This document shows positions 9,771 to 21,309 of a stretch of 38,463 bases of DNA, piece by piece. The notes beneath the pieces are model-generated. The model made no database searches, was not told the origin of the DNA, and worked only from the letters and a program-made list of their open reading frames with translations. The stretch is taken from positions 1 to 38,463 of the forward strand of contig WLEA01000004.1 of the NCBI GenBank assembly GCA_009704535.1. The letters run 5' to 3'. Within the stretch, counting starts at the first letter, position 1; the number at the start of each line of letters is the position of its first letter. The DNA is from Actinomycetota bacterium (GTDB lineage Bacteria; Actinomycetota; Actinomycetes; Actinomycetales; Microbacteriaceae). The position numbers and the translations under genes are program-made.

Positions 9771-10943
9771 CTAGCTCGAGTAGGCGCTGTTCTCGTGAAC
9801 GTAATCAGTGGTCAAATCGTTTGTCCACACCGTCGCGCTCGCGTCACCGGCGTGTAACTCAATGAGGACGTGAGTTTTGCGCGGGGTCAAATCCACCTCG
9901 GTGCGTGGTCGGTCTGGAGCGCCCTCGTGACACACTCGAACCCCGTTCATCGACACATCGACCCCGTAGACATCAAAGCTGGCATCCGCAGTTCCGATAG
10001 CAGCCAACACGCGACCCCAGTTGGCATCATTGCCAAAAATTGCGGCCTTGAAGAGATTGTTCCTGGCCACCGAGCGCCCCACGGCAACAGCCTCTGTGTC
10101 GCTCAGTGCGCCCGTGACTTCGATCGCGATCTCGTGGCTGGCACCCTCGGCATCCGCGTGGAGCTGAAGGGCAAGATCGAGACAGAGCGCCCTCAGGGCA
10201 GTCTCGAACTCGTCGATCCCAGGAGTGATTCCGCTGGCGCCAGAGGCCAGCAGGCTAACCTGATCATTGGTGGACATGCAGCCATCGGAATCAAGCCGAT
10301 TGAAGGTGACCTCGCTCGCTTGGCGCAACGCGCGGTCGAGCTGATCGGGCTCGAGCAGAGCATCGGTAGTGATCACGACAAGCATGGTCGCAAGTCCGGG
10401 AGCCAGCATGCCAGCACCCTTGGCCATCCCTCCGAGGGTGACAACACCGGAAGGTGTAGTCAGTGCGACCTGGGCCATCTTGGGCTTTGAGTCTGTCGTC
10501 ATGATGGCGCGCGCTGATTCCCCACCGGAACTCTCGGAAGAATCTCTCAGGGCGACCGCCTGGGAAATACCGGTGATGAGGGCTCCGGCTGGCAGTAACT
10601 CACCGATCAATCCGGTGGAACAGACCAAGATGTCTGAAGCACTCGCGTCCCCGAGTGCTTCGGCAAGTTTCTCAGCACTCTGGTGTGTCAACGCAAAGCC
10701 CTCGGGCCCGGTAAAGCAGTTGGCGCCACCGGAGTTCAAGACAATTGCTCTGACCTGACCGTCGGCAATCGCCTGTTCCGACCAGAGGATGGGGTGCGCC
10801 TTCGCGCGATTACTCGTAAAGACTGCCGCGGCACTAAAGGAGGGCCCCTCGTTCACGACAACGGTGAGGTCAGGTCCTCCCTGAGACTTGAGCCCAGCGG
10901 CAACAGTCCCAGCACTAAAACCAGCGGGGGCGGTCACGCTCAC
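9771..10943 (-). CDS. argJ: Glutamate N-acetyltransferase / amino-acid N-acetyltransferase (ArgJ)
   Basis: [21 protein letters not shown] self-cleavage region, [10 protein letters not shown]. Confidence 0.95.
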   Translation of the reverse strand: MSVTAPAGFSAGTVAAGLKSQGGPDLTVVVNEGPSFSAAAVFTSNRAKAHPILWSEQAIADGQVRAIVLNSGGANCFTGPEGFALTHQSAEKLAEALGDASASDILVCSTGLIGELLPAGALITGISQAVALRDSSESSGGESARAIMTTDSKPKMAQVALTTPSGVVTLGGMAKGAGMLAPGLATMLVVITTDALLEPDQLDRALRQASEVTFNRLDSDGCMSTNDQVSLLASGASGITPGIDEFETALRALCLDLALQLHADAEGASHEIAIEVTGALSDTEAVAVGRSVARNNLFKAAIFGNDANWGRVLAAIGTADASFDVYGVDVSMNGVRVCHEGAPDRPRTEVDLTPRKTHVLIELHAGDASATVWTNDLTTDYVHENSAYSS

Positions 10944-12001
10944 GGAGCAACCCCATTGACACTAAGCCCCATACCTTCAGGCAAACCCAGCGCGATATTC
11001 ATGCTCTGCACTGCAGCCCCCGCGGTGCCCTTGACCAGGTTGTCAATCGCTGCGACCACAATCACCCGATTAACGGCCTCATCGATGGCCACACCGAGCG
11101 CGATGGTGTTGCTCCCCAGCACATCTGCGGTAGCGGGGAAGGTGCCAAGTTCCATGACACGGACGAAGGGCTCGTTGGCATAAGCCCCAGCGAGCGCCTC
11201 GTGGAGTTTCTTGGCGCTCTGAGGAGAGGCAAGCTTTGCGCTCACGGTAGCCAGAATTCCCCTGGACATCGGCACCAGAACCGGAGTCATCGACACGCTG
11301 ACCGCAGAGCCACTGGCAAGCTTAAGATTCTGAGCAATTTCTGGGAGATGCCGATGCGTTCCACCCACCGCATAGGGCTTGGCTGAGCCGAAGAGCTCCG
11401 ACCCCAAAAGATCCACCCGGAGTGACCGACCAGCCCCCGAGGAGCCCACCGCGAGCACAGCCGAAATGTCGTCGGCCTGAATCATTCCGGCTGCCAGCAA
11501 CGGGGCCATCGCAAGGGTCACCGCGGTGGCATTGCATCCAGGGGCAACGATGGCCGAGGCCTCAGCAATTCGCTCACGCTGGCTGGCACCATCATGACGG
11601 GGAAGCTCTGGCATGCCATAGACAAAGGGTGTGTGGTGAACCCCGCCATAGAACGTGGCCCAGGCGGTGGAATCGACCAGGCGTCGATCAGCGCCAAGGT
11701 CTATCAGCAAGCGCTGGTTGCCTGATGCGACCAGTGTTTCGCCGAGCGACCCGGATTCCCCGTGAGGAAGCGCAAGGACTACAACGTCGTGGCCAGCCAA
11801 CACCTCTGGTGTTGTCACCTCAAAACTCTGACCGGAAAGACTTGCCAAATGCGGGTGGACTGAGGCAACCGAGTCCCCCGCGTGTGAGTGAGCGGTCAGT
11901 GTGAGTGCGCCAAACTCGGGGTGATCAGCCAGCAGGCGCGCCACTTCACCACCGGCGTAGCCACTGGCGCCGGCAATTGCAACCCGCAGAGTCATAACCA
12001 C
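10940..12001 (-). CDS. argC: N-acetyl-gamma-glutamyl-phosphate reductase
   Basis: [38 protein letters not shown]. Confidence 0.95.
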   Translation of the reverse strand: MVMTLRVAIAGASGYAGGEVARLLADHPEFGALTLTAHSHAGDSVASVHPHLASLSGQSFEVTTPEVLAGHDVVVLALPHGESGSLGETLVASGNQRLLIDLGADRRLVDSTAWATFYGGVHHTPFVYGMPELPRHDGASQRERIAEASAIVAPGCNATAVTLAMAPLLAAGMIQADDISAVLAVGSSGAGRSLRVDLLGSELFGSAKPYAVGGTHRHLPEIAQNLKLASGSAVSVSMTPVLVPMSRGILATVSAKLASPQSAKKLHEALAGAYANEPFVRVMELGTFPATADVLGSNTIALGVAIDEAVNRVIVVAAIDNLVKGTAGAAVQSMNIALGLPEGMGLSVNGVAP

Positions 12002-12037
12002 AACCTTAGACCAGTTATTGAACCTAGGGCAGGCTGT

Positions 12038-14541
12038 TTATGCCCGGAGTACTGCGCCAAATTTCTTGGCGGCAAGGGCAACGCCGCGCTCTTTAGCCTC
12101 GGTTGCCTCCGCCTGAGTAAGAGTTCGATTACTGGCCCGGAACCTCAGGGCAAAGGTCAAGGAACGCTGTCCCGCGTCAATCCCCTCGCCGCGATAGTCA
12201 TCGACCAAAAATGCGGATTCCACTAGCTCGCCACAACCCTCGATAAGAACATCGCGCAACGCGGCTGCTGGAACATCCAGGGAAGCCACGAGCGACACAT
12301 CCTGGGTGGCGGCGGGGTAGATCGACAGTGGCTTGGCAGCGTGAGGTTCCTCCCCACGCGCTGCAATCAGTGCGTCAATATCGAGGGAGAACACCGCCAC
12401 CCGGCCGACAAGATCACGAGTCCTGGCAATGCGGGGCAGTAGTTCCCCCACAAACCCGACTACCGTCTCCCCCGCCAGAAGCTCGGCATAGCGCCCGGGG
12501 TGGAAAGCGGGATGCGTGGCTTGGACAACAGTGAGCTCAGCGCCGGTGGCCCTGGCTGCGGTGCGCGCGGCATCAAGGGCGTCTGCAACCTCGAAGGCTC
12601 TCGCCCTCGAGCCAGGAGTCTTCTCGAGGGCGTTGCCGAGGAACACACCGGCCACATTCCATGGCTGGTGGCCGGTTGAGGCATAGAGCTTCGCTTCAAC
12701 CTTGGCGTCGGGCTTCTTTGCTCCCTCAGGAATGTCGGTGGTACCAAGAGATCCGGGCACAACGTGAAAAACAAGACCAACCTCATAGAGGGCCAGTGAC
12801 GTGAGGCCTCTCGACAGGTTGCGCTGTGCAGTCTCAAGCAGGCCAGCAACCAAACTCACCCGCATGCGGTTCACCAGGGAGTCAAGAGCGTTGGCGAGGA
12901 CCACGTCGTCCTCGGTCTGGCCGAAGAGCACGTTGTCCTCATGCGCGACGAAGGGATAGGCAAGTACTTCGGTCATCCCGCTGGCGGCCAAGGCATTAAC
13001 CAGGCGACGCCTGGCTGCCTGGGCGTGGCTGAGCCCCCGGCCCGACGGCGCTGGCGGCAGCGCGGAGGGAATCTTGTCGTAGCCGACAATCCGCGCAACT
13101 TCTTCGACCACGCCAGGAGCATCGACAATGTCGGGTCGCCAGGATGGCGGGGTCACAGTCAGGCCGGCATCCGTTTCGTCCACGGTCGCGCCGATAGAGC
13201 GCAAAATTTCAGCGGTAGCCGAGCGGTCCACCGCCATGCCCGTCAGGGCCAGCACCGCATCGTGAGCAAGGTGGACAGGGGCGTACTGGCCTGCTCCTGG
13301 CTCAAACACTGAGGCGCCGAGAGAATCTCTGGTGCCACCGGCGTAGCGCTCCAACAATTCAACGGCGCGCTCGGCGGCTGCGGCGGCAACCATCGGGTCA
13401 ACACCCCGGGCAAAACGCTTGGATGCCTCGCTCGGAAGCTTGTGCCGCCTGGCCGTGCGAGCAATGGAAACCTGATCGAAGCCGGCCGCTTCGATCAGAA
13501 CATCGCGGGTCGCATCAGTAATCTCGGTGGTCACACCACCCATCACGCCCGCAAGCCCGATAGGCCCAGACCCATCCGTAATCAGAAGGTCCTCAGGATC
13601 CAGACTGCGCTCGAGCCCATCCAGAGTGGTGAGCTTCTCTCCCGGCTTCGCTCGACGGACAGTTATTCCACCGGAGAGGCGATTAAGGTCGTAGCCGTGC
13701 AGGGGTTGCCCCATCTCGAGCATCACGTAGTTGGTGATGTCCACGGGGAGGGAAATCGAGCGAATACCTGCGAGCACGAGCCTTGCGACCATGAACGGTG
13801 GAGTGGGCAGGGTCGGGTCAATACCGCGCACGGTGCGCGCTACGAAGGTGTGGCACCCCCTGGTGCCGCGAATCGGAGCGTCGTCCGAGAGGGACACGTC
13901 ATATCCACTGCCCTGGGCGGGGCTTAGCGTCCCAGCCGGGTCGCGAAAAGCAGCGCCGGTCGCGTGGTGATATTCGCGAGCAATTCCTCTAATCGAGAGC
14001 GCATAGCCCCGATCCGGCGTGACGTTGACTTCTACGGCCACATCGTCAAGGCCGAGCAGGCTGATGGCATCAGTACCAACCTCGGCCGAGATCCCCATGG
14101 TGACTAACCGCAAAATCCCCGAGTGGTCATCGCCGAGGCCAAGCTCTTTGGCCGAGGCGATCATTCCATCGGAGACGTGGCCATAGGTACTTCTGGCGGA
14201 AATCGGAAACGGTCCCGGCAAAACGGAACCCGGGAGTGCCACAACAACCTGATCGCCGACGACAAAGTTGTGGGCTCCACAGACAATCCCGCGAACAGCG
14301 GGAGCATCAGGAGCGTCCTTGGCTGCCACTTTCACTTGGCACCAGCGAATGGTCTTCCCATTGCTTTGGGGCTCATCGACGAAATCAAGTACTTCGCCGA
14401 CGACTACGGGACCACTGAGCTCGAAGCGGTGGATCTCTTCTTCTTCAAGACCCACTGAGACCAGCGCCTCGTGAACGGATTCTGGGGTGGTCTTCGCCGG
14501 GAGTTCGACGTATTCACCTAGCCAGGACAGCGGGACGCGCA

Positions 14542-14542
<1 letters not shown>
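12038..14542 (-). CDS. pheT: Phenylalanyl-tRNA synthetase beta subunit
   Basis: MRVPLSWLGEYVELP, B3/B4, B5 and FDX-ACB-like C-terminus; GTG start overlapping the pheS stop (TAGTG). Confidence 0.96.
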
Positions 14543-15609
<1,067 letters not shown>

Positions 15610-16410
15610 TCAGCGTCGCTTGGCAAATGCCGACTCGTATAAACACACGGCCGCTGCAGTTTGCAAGCTCAACGACTCGGCCTTGCCAAAGATTGGCACC
15701 GACACCACGCCATCCGCTAAGGCCTCGTCCTCATCGCTCAGGCCATGCGCCTCATTGCCAAGCAACCAGGCGACGGGTTTCGCCAAGGCGCCGGAGTCCA
15801 GAACCTCATTCAGGCTCCGGCCACCGGCATCTGTAGCCAGCACAGAAACCCCGGCGGCCCTGAGAGCACTAATCGTCACAGCCAGGTCAACGCCCACCAC
15901 AATCGGGACATGAAAAAGACTGCCGGTGCTTGCACGAACCGCTTTGGGGTTAAAAACATCAACGCTCTCGGCAGTGACCACGACGGCATCAGCACCGGCC
16001 GCATCGGCCGTGCGAATAATGTTGCCAACATTGCCGGGATCTTGAACCTGATGCAGCAGCGCGATTAGCGCTGGCTTCTTCGCCAGAACATCACCCAGGG
16101 TCACATCGTTGAAACCACACACCGCCACCACGCCCTGCGGGGTCACCGTGTCGGCCATTTCCTCGAGCACCTTCTCGGTGGCGAGCGTCAACTGAAGCTG
16201 GTGCTCGGCTGCCAGGGAGACCAGGTCCTTATGACGGTCCATCGCAGCCTGGGTAATGAACACATCCACAACGAGCTCAGGTCGAGTGAGCAGGGCCTCG
16301 CGAACAGCCTGGGGACCTTCCACCAAGAACAGGCGAGCTTCCGTGCGGCGCTGCTTCTTCGCAAGCTTCGCAACAGCGCGAACAGCAGGTGACCTGGGGT
16401 TTTCTAGCAC
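15610..16410 (-). CDS. SpoU/TrmH-family RNA 2'-O-methyltransferase
   Basis: HQVQDPGNVGNIIRTADAAGADAVV, WLLGNEAHGLS, VPIFGKAESLSLQTAAAVCLYE SPOUT motifs. Confidence 0.92.
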   Translation of the reverse strand: MLENPRSPAVRAVAKLAKKQRRTEARLFLVEGPQAVREALLTRPELVVDVFITQAAMDRHKDLVSLAAEHQLQLTLATEKVLEEMADTVTPQGVVAVCGFNDVTLGDVLAKKPALIALLHQVQDPGNVGNIIRTADAAGADAVVVTAESVDVFNPKAVRASTGSLFHVPIVVGVDLAVTISALRAAGVSVLATDAGGRSLNEVLDSGALAKPVAWLLGNEAHGLSDEDEALADGVVSVPIFGKAESLSLQTAAAVCLYESAFAKRR

Positions 16411-16470
16411 GTGTCCAGACTATGTGCCTGGACCAAATGCCAGCTGAAGGCTCGGTTAACGGCGTATAAC

Positions 16471-16507
16471 GATGAAGGCCACGCGCGTAATGCGCGTGGC
16501 CTTCATC
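16471..16507 (-). terminator. Perfect 16-bp stem, 5-nt loop, at the end of infC-rpmI-rplT
   Basis: gatgaaggccacgcgc-gtaat-gcgcgtggccttcatc, 15 bp after the rplT stop. No U-tract. Confidence 0.8.
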
Positions 16508-16521
16508 AACCTGGAGAGAAA

Positions 16522-16905
16522 CTACTTGATGACCGGTGCCGAGGTGTCCTTCGGGAGAGCCTTCTTGGCTTCCTGAACGAGTGTGGCGAACGCGCCTGGC
16601 TCGTGGATGGCAAGCTCGGCGAGCATGCGACGGTCAACTTCAACACCGGCAAGGCCAAGGCCCTGAATAAAGCGGTTGTAGGTCATGCCATTAGCGCGAG
16701 CGCCCGCGTTGATGCGCTGAATCCAGAGGCGACGGAAGTCGCCCTTGCGTGCGCGACGATCGCGGTAGCTGTACACCAGCGAGTGGATGACCTGCTCTTT
16801 TGCCTTGCGGTAAAGCCTGGAGCGCTGGCCGCGGTAACCCTGAGCGCGCTCGAGAACCACCCGACGTTTCTTGTGTGCATTTACCGCATTCTTTACACGT
16901 GCCAT
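16522..16905 (-). CDS. rplT: 50S ribosomal protein L20
   Basis: [39 protein letters not shown]. Confidence 0.97.
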   Translation of the reverse strand: MARVKNAVNAHKKRRVVLERAQGYRGQRSRLYRKAKEQVIHSLVYSYRDRRARKGDFRRLWIQRINAGARANGMTYNRFIQGLGLAGVEVDRRMLAELAIHEPGAFATLVQEAKKALPKDTSAPVIK

Positions 16906-16929
16906 GATTTTTGTCCTTTGTGGTCGGGC

Positions 16930-17124
16930 TTACTTGGAGAGCAACTTCTTGATGACTTTGGCGTCCGCCGGCGCGACGACCTGTTCCTGGTTGAGGCGGC
17001 GGGTTACTTTGGTTGACTTCTTCTCCAGGTTGTGACGCATTCCTGCGCCCTGCTTCATGACCTTGCCTGTGCCGGTCAGTTTGAAGCGCTTCTTCGTTCC
17101 CGAGTGGCTCTTCTGCTTAGGCAT
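16930..17124 (-). CDS. rpmI: 50S ribosomal protein L35
   Basis: [37 protein letters not shown]. Confidence 0.97.
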   Translation of the reverse strand: MPKQKSHSGTKKRFKLTGTGKVMKQGAGMRHNLEKKSTKVTRRLNQEQVVAPADAKVIKKLLSK

Positions 17125-17851
17125 CTGTCTCTTCCTTCTTTTCTTTGGTGGTCTTGGGGGCGGCCTTCGGTGTCCTGGCGGCAGCCGGTGCTTTCGCCGC
17201 TGGGGTCTTTGCTACCGCTGGACTTTTTGCTGCCGCTGGTGCTTTCGCCTTTGCCGCTACGTCGTCAAGGATTACCACTGGCTCGGTTTCGCGGACTGGT
17301 TTGGCGGTCTTCGCTTTAGCCTGGGCGGCCTTTGCATCCGCTTTCGATTTCAGAGGAGCAATGATCATCACCATGTTGCGACCATCAATAGTTGGGGTGA
17401 ATTCCACAACTCCGTTTTGCGCAACATCCTCGGCAAACCGCTGCAGAAGTCGAACACCTTGTTCGGGACGCGATTGCTCACGTCCGCGGAACAAAATCAT
17501 CGCCTTGACCTTGTCACCGGCCTGCAAGAAACTCTCTGCACGCTTGCGCTTAGTCTCGTAGTCGTGTGTGTCGATCTTCAGTCGGAACCGAACCTCCTTG
17601 AGGATCGTGTTCGCCTGGTTCTTGCGGGCTTCCTTGGCTTTCTGTGCCGCCTCGTATTTGAACTTTCCGTAGTCCATAACCTTGACTACGGGTGGGTTCG
17701 AATCAGGTGACACTTCAACCAAGTCGAGGTCAGCTTCTTGAGCTAACCGCAGAGCCACGTCAATGCGCACGACTCCGACCTGCTCACCTTCGGGTCCAAC
17801 AAGGCGAACCTCGCTTGCCCGAATGCGGTCGTTAATCCTGGGATCGCTGAT
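17117..17851 (-). CDS. infC: Translation initiation factor IF-3, probable AUC start and Ala/Lys/Pro-rich C-terminal tail
   Basis: [51 protein letters not shown] six nt upstream of ATC at 17851; only upstream in-frame ATG is at 17899. Confidence 0.92.
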   Translation of the reverse strand: MSDPRINDRIRASEVRLVGPEGEQVGVVRIDVALRLAQEADLDLVEVSPDSNPPVVKVMDYGKFKYEAAQKAKEARKNQANTILKEVRFRLKIDTHDYETKRKRAESFLQAGDKVKAMILFRGREQSRPEQGVRLLQRFAEDVAQNGVVEFTPTIDGRNMVMIIAPLKSKADAKAAQAKAKTAKPVRETEPVVILDDVAAKAKAPAAAKSPAVAKTPAAKAPAAARTPKAAPKTTKEKKEETDA

Positions 17852-17899
17852 ACCTGTCTCCTGTTCTGTCAGCGTGTGGTTCCAGCGATAGACAGACAA

Positions 17900-18060
17900 A
17901 CCCCATAGCCGTGGTGGCTATTTCGCACCCTTAACGCTGTGAACCTGATGAGATTCACGGAGTACAACGACCCGGTAGCCTTAGTCCAGCAGGCCCACGC
18001 GGGTGGGAGGTTTCTCCACTTTCGCATGCTTCCCACTCTGGGAGGGAGAAGCATGGGCAA
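17900..18060 (-). promoter_or_regulatory. Putative structured 5' leader of infC-rpmI-rplT
   Basis: Minus-strand hairpins including CATGCTTC...GAAGCATG (18055-18025), GTGAA...TTCAC and ATAGCC-ACCAC-GGCTAT (17921-17905); extended -10 TGCTATCGT just upstream. Confidence 0.5.
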
Positions 18061-18107
18061 CGATAGCAGGCTTTAGGCCGGTATGCGAGTGGAAGGTTTG
18101 TAACGCT

Positions 18108-18443
18108 GTGAGTGATTCCATCGGCGACGAGGCACGCGATATTGCTGAAGTTCCAGCGGTCGAGCTCATTACGACCGTCTCGGTCCACCTTCTCTCCGCA
18201 GCGGCCGTCAAGTGCGGGCTTGCCAACAACCCTGAGCAGGAAACTGACCTCGCGGAGGCCAGAAAGCTGATCACTGCACTCGCCGGGCTAATCACCGCTG
18301 CCGCACCCGAAATCGGTGACCACCACGCCAGGAGCCTGCGCGATGGGTTGCGCAGTGTGCAACTGGCCTTTAGAGAAGCCTCAACTTTCCCCGATGCCCC
18401 CGGTCAGGGCCCCGGCGAAAAATACACGGGTCCGGTCAACTAA
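18108..18443 (+). CDS. DUF1844-family protein
   Basis: VPAVELITTVSVHLLSAAAVKCGL pattern, divergent from infC as in other actinobacteria. GTG start inferred at 18108. Confidence 0.8.
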   Translation: MSDSIGDEARDIAEVPAVELITTVSVHLLSAAAVKCGLANNPEQETDLAEARKLITALAGLITAAAPEIGDHHARSLRDGLRSVQLAFREASTFPDAPGQGPGEKYTGPVN

Positions 18444-19231
18444 GCCGGCAACACTTTCACCCCGACCCCATCACAACGCTCTGCGACTACGGGGTTGCTA
18501 GCCCATCGGGTCGAGATTTCCGTGAGCATCGAAGGCACGACGTCAGGCCCAAGCCCTCGGACAACACCGAGGACAACAAGAACCTCGGGCCCGGCGAGGG
18601 TTTGACTGGGGTCTCCACATATCACGCGGTGAACAGCAACCTCTGGGTAATCACTCAGCACCGCGGCGAAACCAGCCCGGACCGCGTCATCACTCCAGGG
18701 GGCCAGGTAATCCGTGCCGCTGGCGGCCGCCTGGAGAGCACTGCGACGAAAGACCCTGGCGCCAGGTGAGCCAGGGTCGAGGACCAGAGCGAGCCCTTCG
18801 CTGGCAGCGGCAAGCGCAGCCCTCGACCCCTCGACTGGAATGGGGCGCGCCGTTGAATTCCACCTGGCCATGGCAGCCACATCACTGAAAACCGGCGCAA
18901 CGGCTCGTCCATCTGGCCCCTCGAGCTGTGGAACAGAGAGCTCCTGCGTTTTTTCGACCAGTGCGCCGGTCTCGCTAACCCCGTAATCACCTGCCTCGGC
19001 AATCAGCGGGCTCAGCACTCGTGCCCTGCCAAGCGCTGTCACACAGTGACCCCACGCCGTGGCCAACTCGATCTGGGTGCGCTGCTCCGGGTCCGCTTCG
19101 AGGAGTTCCTGGAAGGCAGCAAGAGTTTCACCGAGAACCTGATCCGCTTCGCCAGAATCGCCAGCGAAAGGGTTAGCAGAAAAAGACCGGCCCTCGAAAG
19201 GCTGGCCGGCCGAATCAACCCCCGGCAACAT
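18440..19231 (-). CDS. SseB-family protein
   Basis: GQPFEGRSF... and C-terminal [34 protein letters not shown]..., immediately downstream of hisA. Start inferred at 19231 (ORF to 19300). Confidence 0.75.
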   Translation of the reverse strand: MLPGVDSAGQPFEGRSFSANPFAGDSGEADQVLGETLAAFQELLEADPEQRTQIELATAWGHCVTALGRARVLSPLIAEAGDYGVSETGALVEKTQELSVPQLEGPDGRAVAPVFSDVAAMARWNSTARPIPVEGSRAALAAASEGLALVLDPGSPGARVFRRSALQAAASGTDYLAPWSDDAVRAGFAAVLSDYPEVAVHRVICGDPSQTLAGPEVLVVLGVVRGLGPDVVPSMLTEISTRWASNPVVAERCDGVGVKVLPA

Positions 19232-19964
19232 CCAGAGCCTCAGTGAGCGTGAACGCTCCGGCATACAGGGCTTTCCCGAGAATGGCGCCTTCCAGGCCAA
19301 GGGGCACTAACTCGCGAAGCGCCGCGACGTCATCGAGCGAGGATATGCCCCCCGAGGCAATCACGGGGTGATTGGTCTGGGAGAGCACATTTTTCAGCAG
19401 TTCAATGTTGGGGCCGCGCATGGTGCCGTCTTTGGTGACGTCAGTGACAACATAGCGAGCGCACCCACACTCGTTGAGACGGTCGAGCGTGGCAAAGAGA
19501 TTGCCGCCCTCTTTCGTCCATCCCCTGGCAGCAAGCGTTTCGCCGCGAACATCAAGTCCCACGGCGATGGCTTCGCCATATTCGGAGATGACGTGAGCGG
19601 TCCACTCGGGGTTCTCGAGTGCGGCGGTTCCGAGGTTCACTCGTACAGCGCCCGTGGAGAGAGCGTTCTCCAAGGATTCGTCGTCGCGAATCCCACCGGA
19701 GAGCTCGACGTTCACCTTTCGACCGACGGCCTTCACCACGCGACGAATGACGGCGCGGTTGTCGCCGCGGTCGAATGCGGCGTCAAGATCCACGAGGTGT
19801 AACCACTGCGCTCCCTGGCGCATCCACTCTTCGGCCGCCTCAACCGGGTCCCCATACGAGGTTTCGGTGCCGGCCTCTCCCTGAGTGAGCCGAACGGCTT
19901 TCCCATCGGCGACATCGACAGCGGGCAAAAGAATCAACGAAGGCGATTGAGAGAATTCATTCAT
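19215..19964 (-). CDS. hisA: Phosphoribosyl isomerase A (HisA / PriA)
   Basis: [53 protein letters not shown]. Confidence 0.93.
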   Translation of the reverse strand: MNEFSQSPSLILLPAVDVADGKAVRLTQGEAGTETSYGDPVEAAEEWMRQGAQWLHLVDLDAAFDRGDNRAVIRRVVKAVGRKVNVELSGGIRDDESLENALSTGAVRVNLGTAALENPEWTAHVISEYGEAIAVGLDVRGETLAARGWTKEGGNLFATLDRLNECGCARYVVTDVTKDGTMRGPNIELLKNVLSQTNHPVIASGGISSLDDVAALRELVPLGLEGAILGKALYAGAFTLTEALDVAGG

Positions 19965-20068
19965 AACGGTGGAGGCATGTGACCTTGTGAGAGGGAGAAG
20001 CGCATCGCATCAGCCACGGTGCACAAGATAGAAATACTACCCCGTTAAGGCGAGCCGTTTTTTCGGGC

Positions 20069-20701
20069 TCAGACCAACGATGTTACCCAGTTGCGCAAGA
20101 GGGCAAGCCCCGCCTCCCCCGATTTCTCCGGGTGAAACTGTGTGGCGCTGAGGGGGCCATTTTCGACAGCCGCGACGAATTTCTGTTCGTGAGTTGAATA
20201 CGAGACCAGGGGCGCCGGAAGCGATCCGGTGTCATCCAGAAGCCATGTCGTGGCCGCGTAGGAATGCACGAAGTAGAAGCGCTCCGATTCAACCCCCCTG
20301 AACAACGAACTTCCGGGAGCGACGTCAACAGTGTTCCACCCCATGTGGGGCAATATCGGCGCCTCGAGTTGCGCAACCGTCCCCGGCCACTGCCCAAGGC
20401 CTGGGGTGTCGACCCCGTGTTCCAGCCCGCGCTCAAACATGATTTGAAGGCCGACACAAATGCCGAGCACGGGTCGTCCGCCGGCAACCCGCTTGTCGAT
20501 GACCTCTTCGCCCCCAACCTCGCGCAGACCAGCCATCACAGTTGCGAAAGCACCAACACCGGGGACCACGAGGCCATGCGCCTCGAGGGCTTCCTCACGG
20601 TCGTTGGTCAGCAGGACATCTGCGCCAGCGTGCTCGAGAGCTTTGAGAGCTGAGTGAACGTTGCCTGAGCCGTAGTCATAGACAACAACACGAGGGCTCA
20701 C
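20069..20701 (-). CDS. hisH: Imidazole glycerol phosphate synthase glutaminase subunit
   Basis: YDYGSGNVHSALKAL, PVLGICVGLQIMFERG, FVHSYA, TQFHPEKSG. Confidence 0.95.
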   Translation of the reverse strand: MSPRVVVYDYGSGNVHSALKALEHAGADVLLTNDREEALEAHGLVVPGVGAFATVMAGLREVGGEEVIDKRVAGGRPVLGICVGLQIMFERGLEHGVDTPGLGQWPGTVAQLEAPILPHMGWNTVDVAPGSSLFRGVESERFYFVHSYAATTWLLDDTGSLPAPLVSYSTHEQKFVAAVENGPLSATQFHPEKSGEAGLALLRNWVTSLV

Positions 20702-20703
20702 TA

Positions 20704-21309
20704 TTAGAGGGCGCCCTTGGTCGAGGGAATGCCCTCAACGCGTGAATCCAGCGCGACGGCCTTCCGTAGTGCCCTGGCGAAGGCTTTGAACTCGGCCTCA
20801 GCGATGTGGTGGGGGTCCCGGCCATCGAGCACCGTGATGTGAACAGTCAAGTCGGCGTGCATCGTGATGGCTTCGAACACGTGTCGCACCAAAGACCCAG
20901 TGAAGTGGCCGCCGATGGCGTGATACTCAAAGCCCTCAGGTTCGCCCGTGTGGACAAGATAAGGCCGCCCAGAAACATCCACCACGGCTCTTGCAAGGGC
21001 GTCGTCCAGTGGCACCAGAGCGTCACCGAAACGCGCGATGCCTACTTTATCGCCAAGCGCCTGCAGGATTGCCTGCCCGAGCACGATAGCGGTGTCCTCC
21101 ACGGTGTGGTGAACATCAATATCGGTGTCGCCGCTGGCGTCAATCTCAAGATCAATCAAAGAGTGCTTAGAGAGTGCCGTCAGCATGTGGTCATAAAAGG
21201 GGACCGTCGTGGAAATGGAGGAACGGCCGGTGCCATCAAGGTTCAGGGACAGCCGAACCGATGATTCAGAGGTGCTGCGCTCGAGAGTCGCAGTGCGGGG
21301 GGACGTCAC
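20704..21309 (-). CDS. hisB: Imidazoleglycerol-phosphate dehydratase
   Basis: [53 protein letters not shown]. Confidence 0.96.
   Translation of the reverse strand: MTSPRTATLERSTSESSVRLSLNLDGTGRSSISTTVPFYDHMLTALSKHSLIDLEIDASGDTDIDVHHTVEDTAIVLGQAILQALGDKVGIARFGDALVPLDDALARAVVDVSGRPYLVHTGEPEGFEYHAIGGHFTGSLVRHVFEAITMHADLTVHITVLDGRDPHHIAEAEFKAFARALRKAVALDSRVEGIPSTKGAL

Noticed and set aside
12002-12037. ARG box upstream of argC
   Set aside because: The 36-bp pheT-argC gap has no ARG-box-like palindrome.
13442-13927. 161-aa plus-strand ORF
   Set aside because: Antisense to pheT; no family features.
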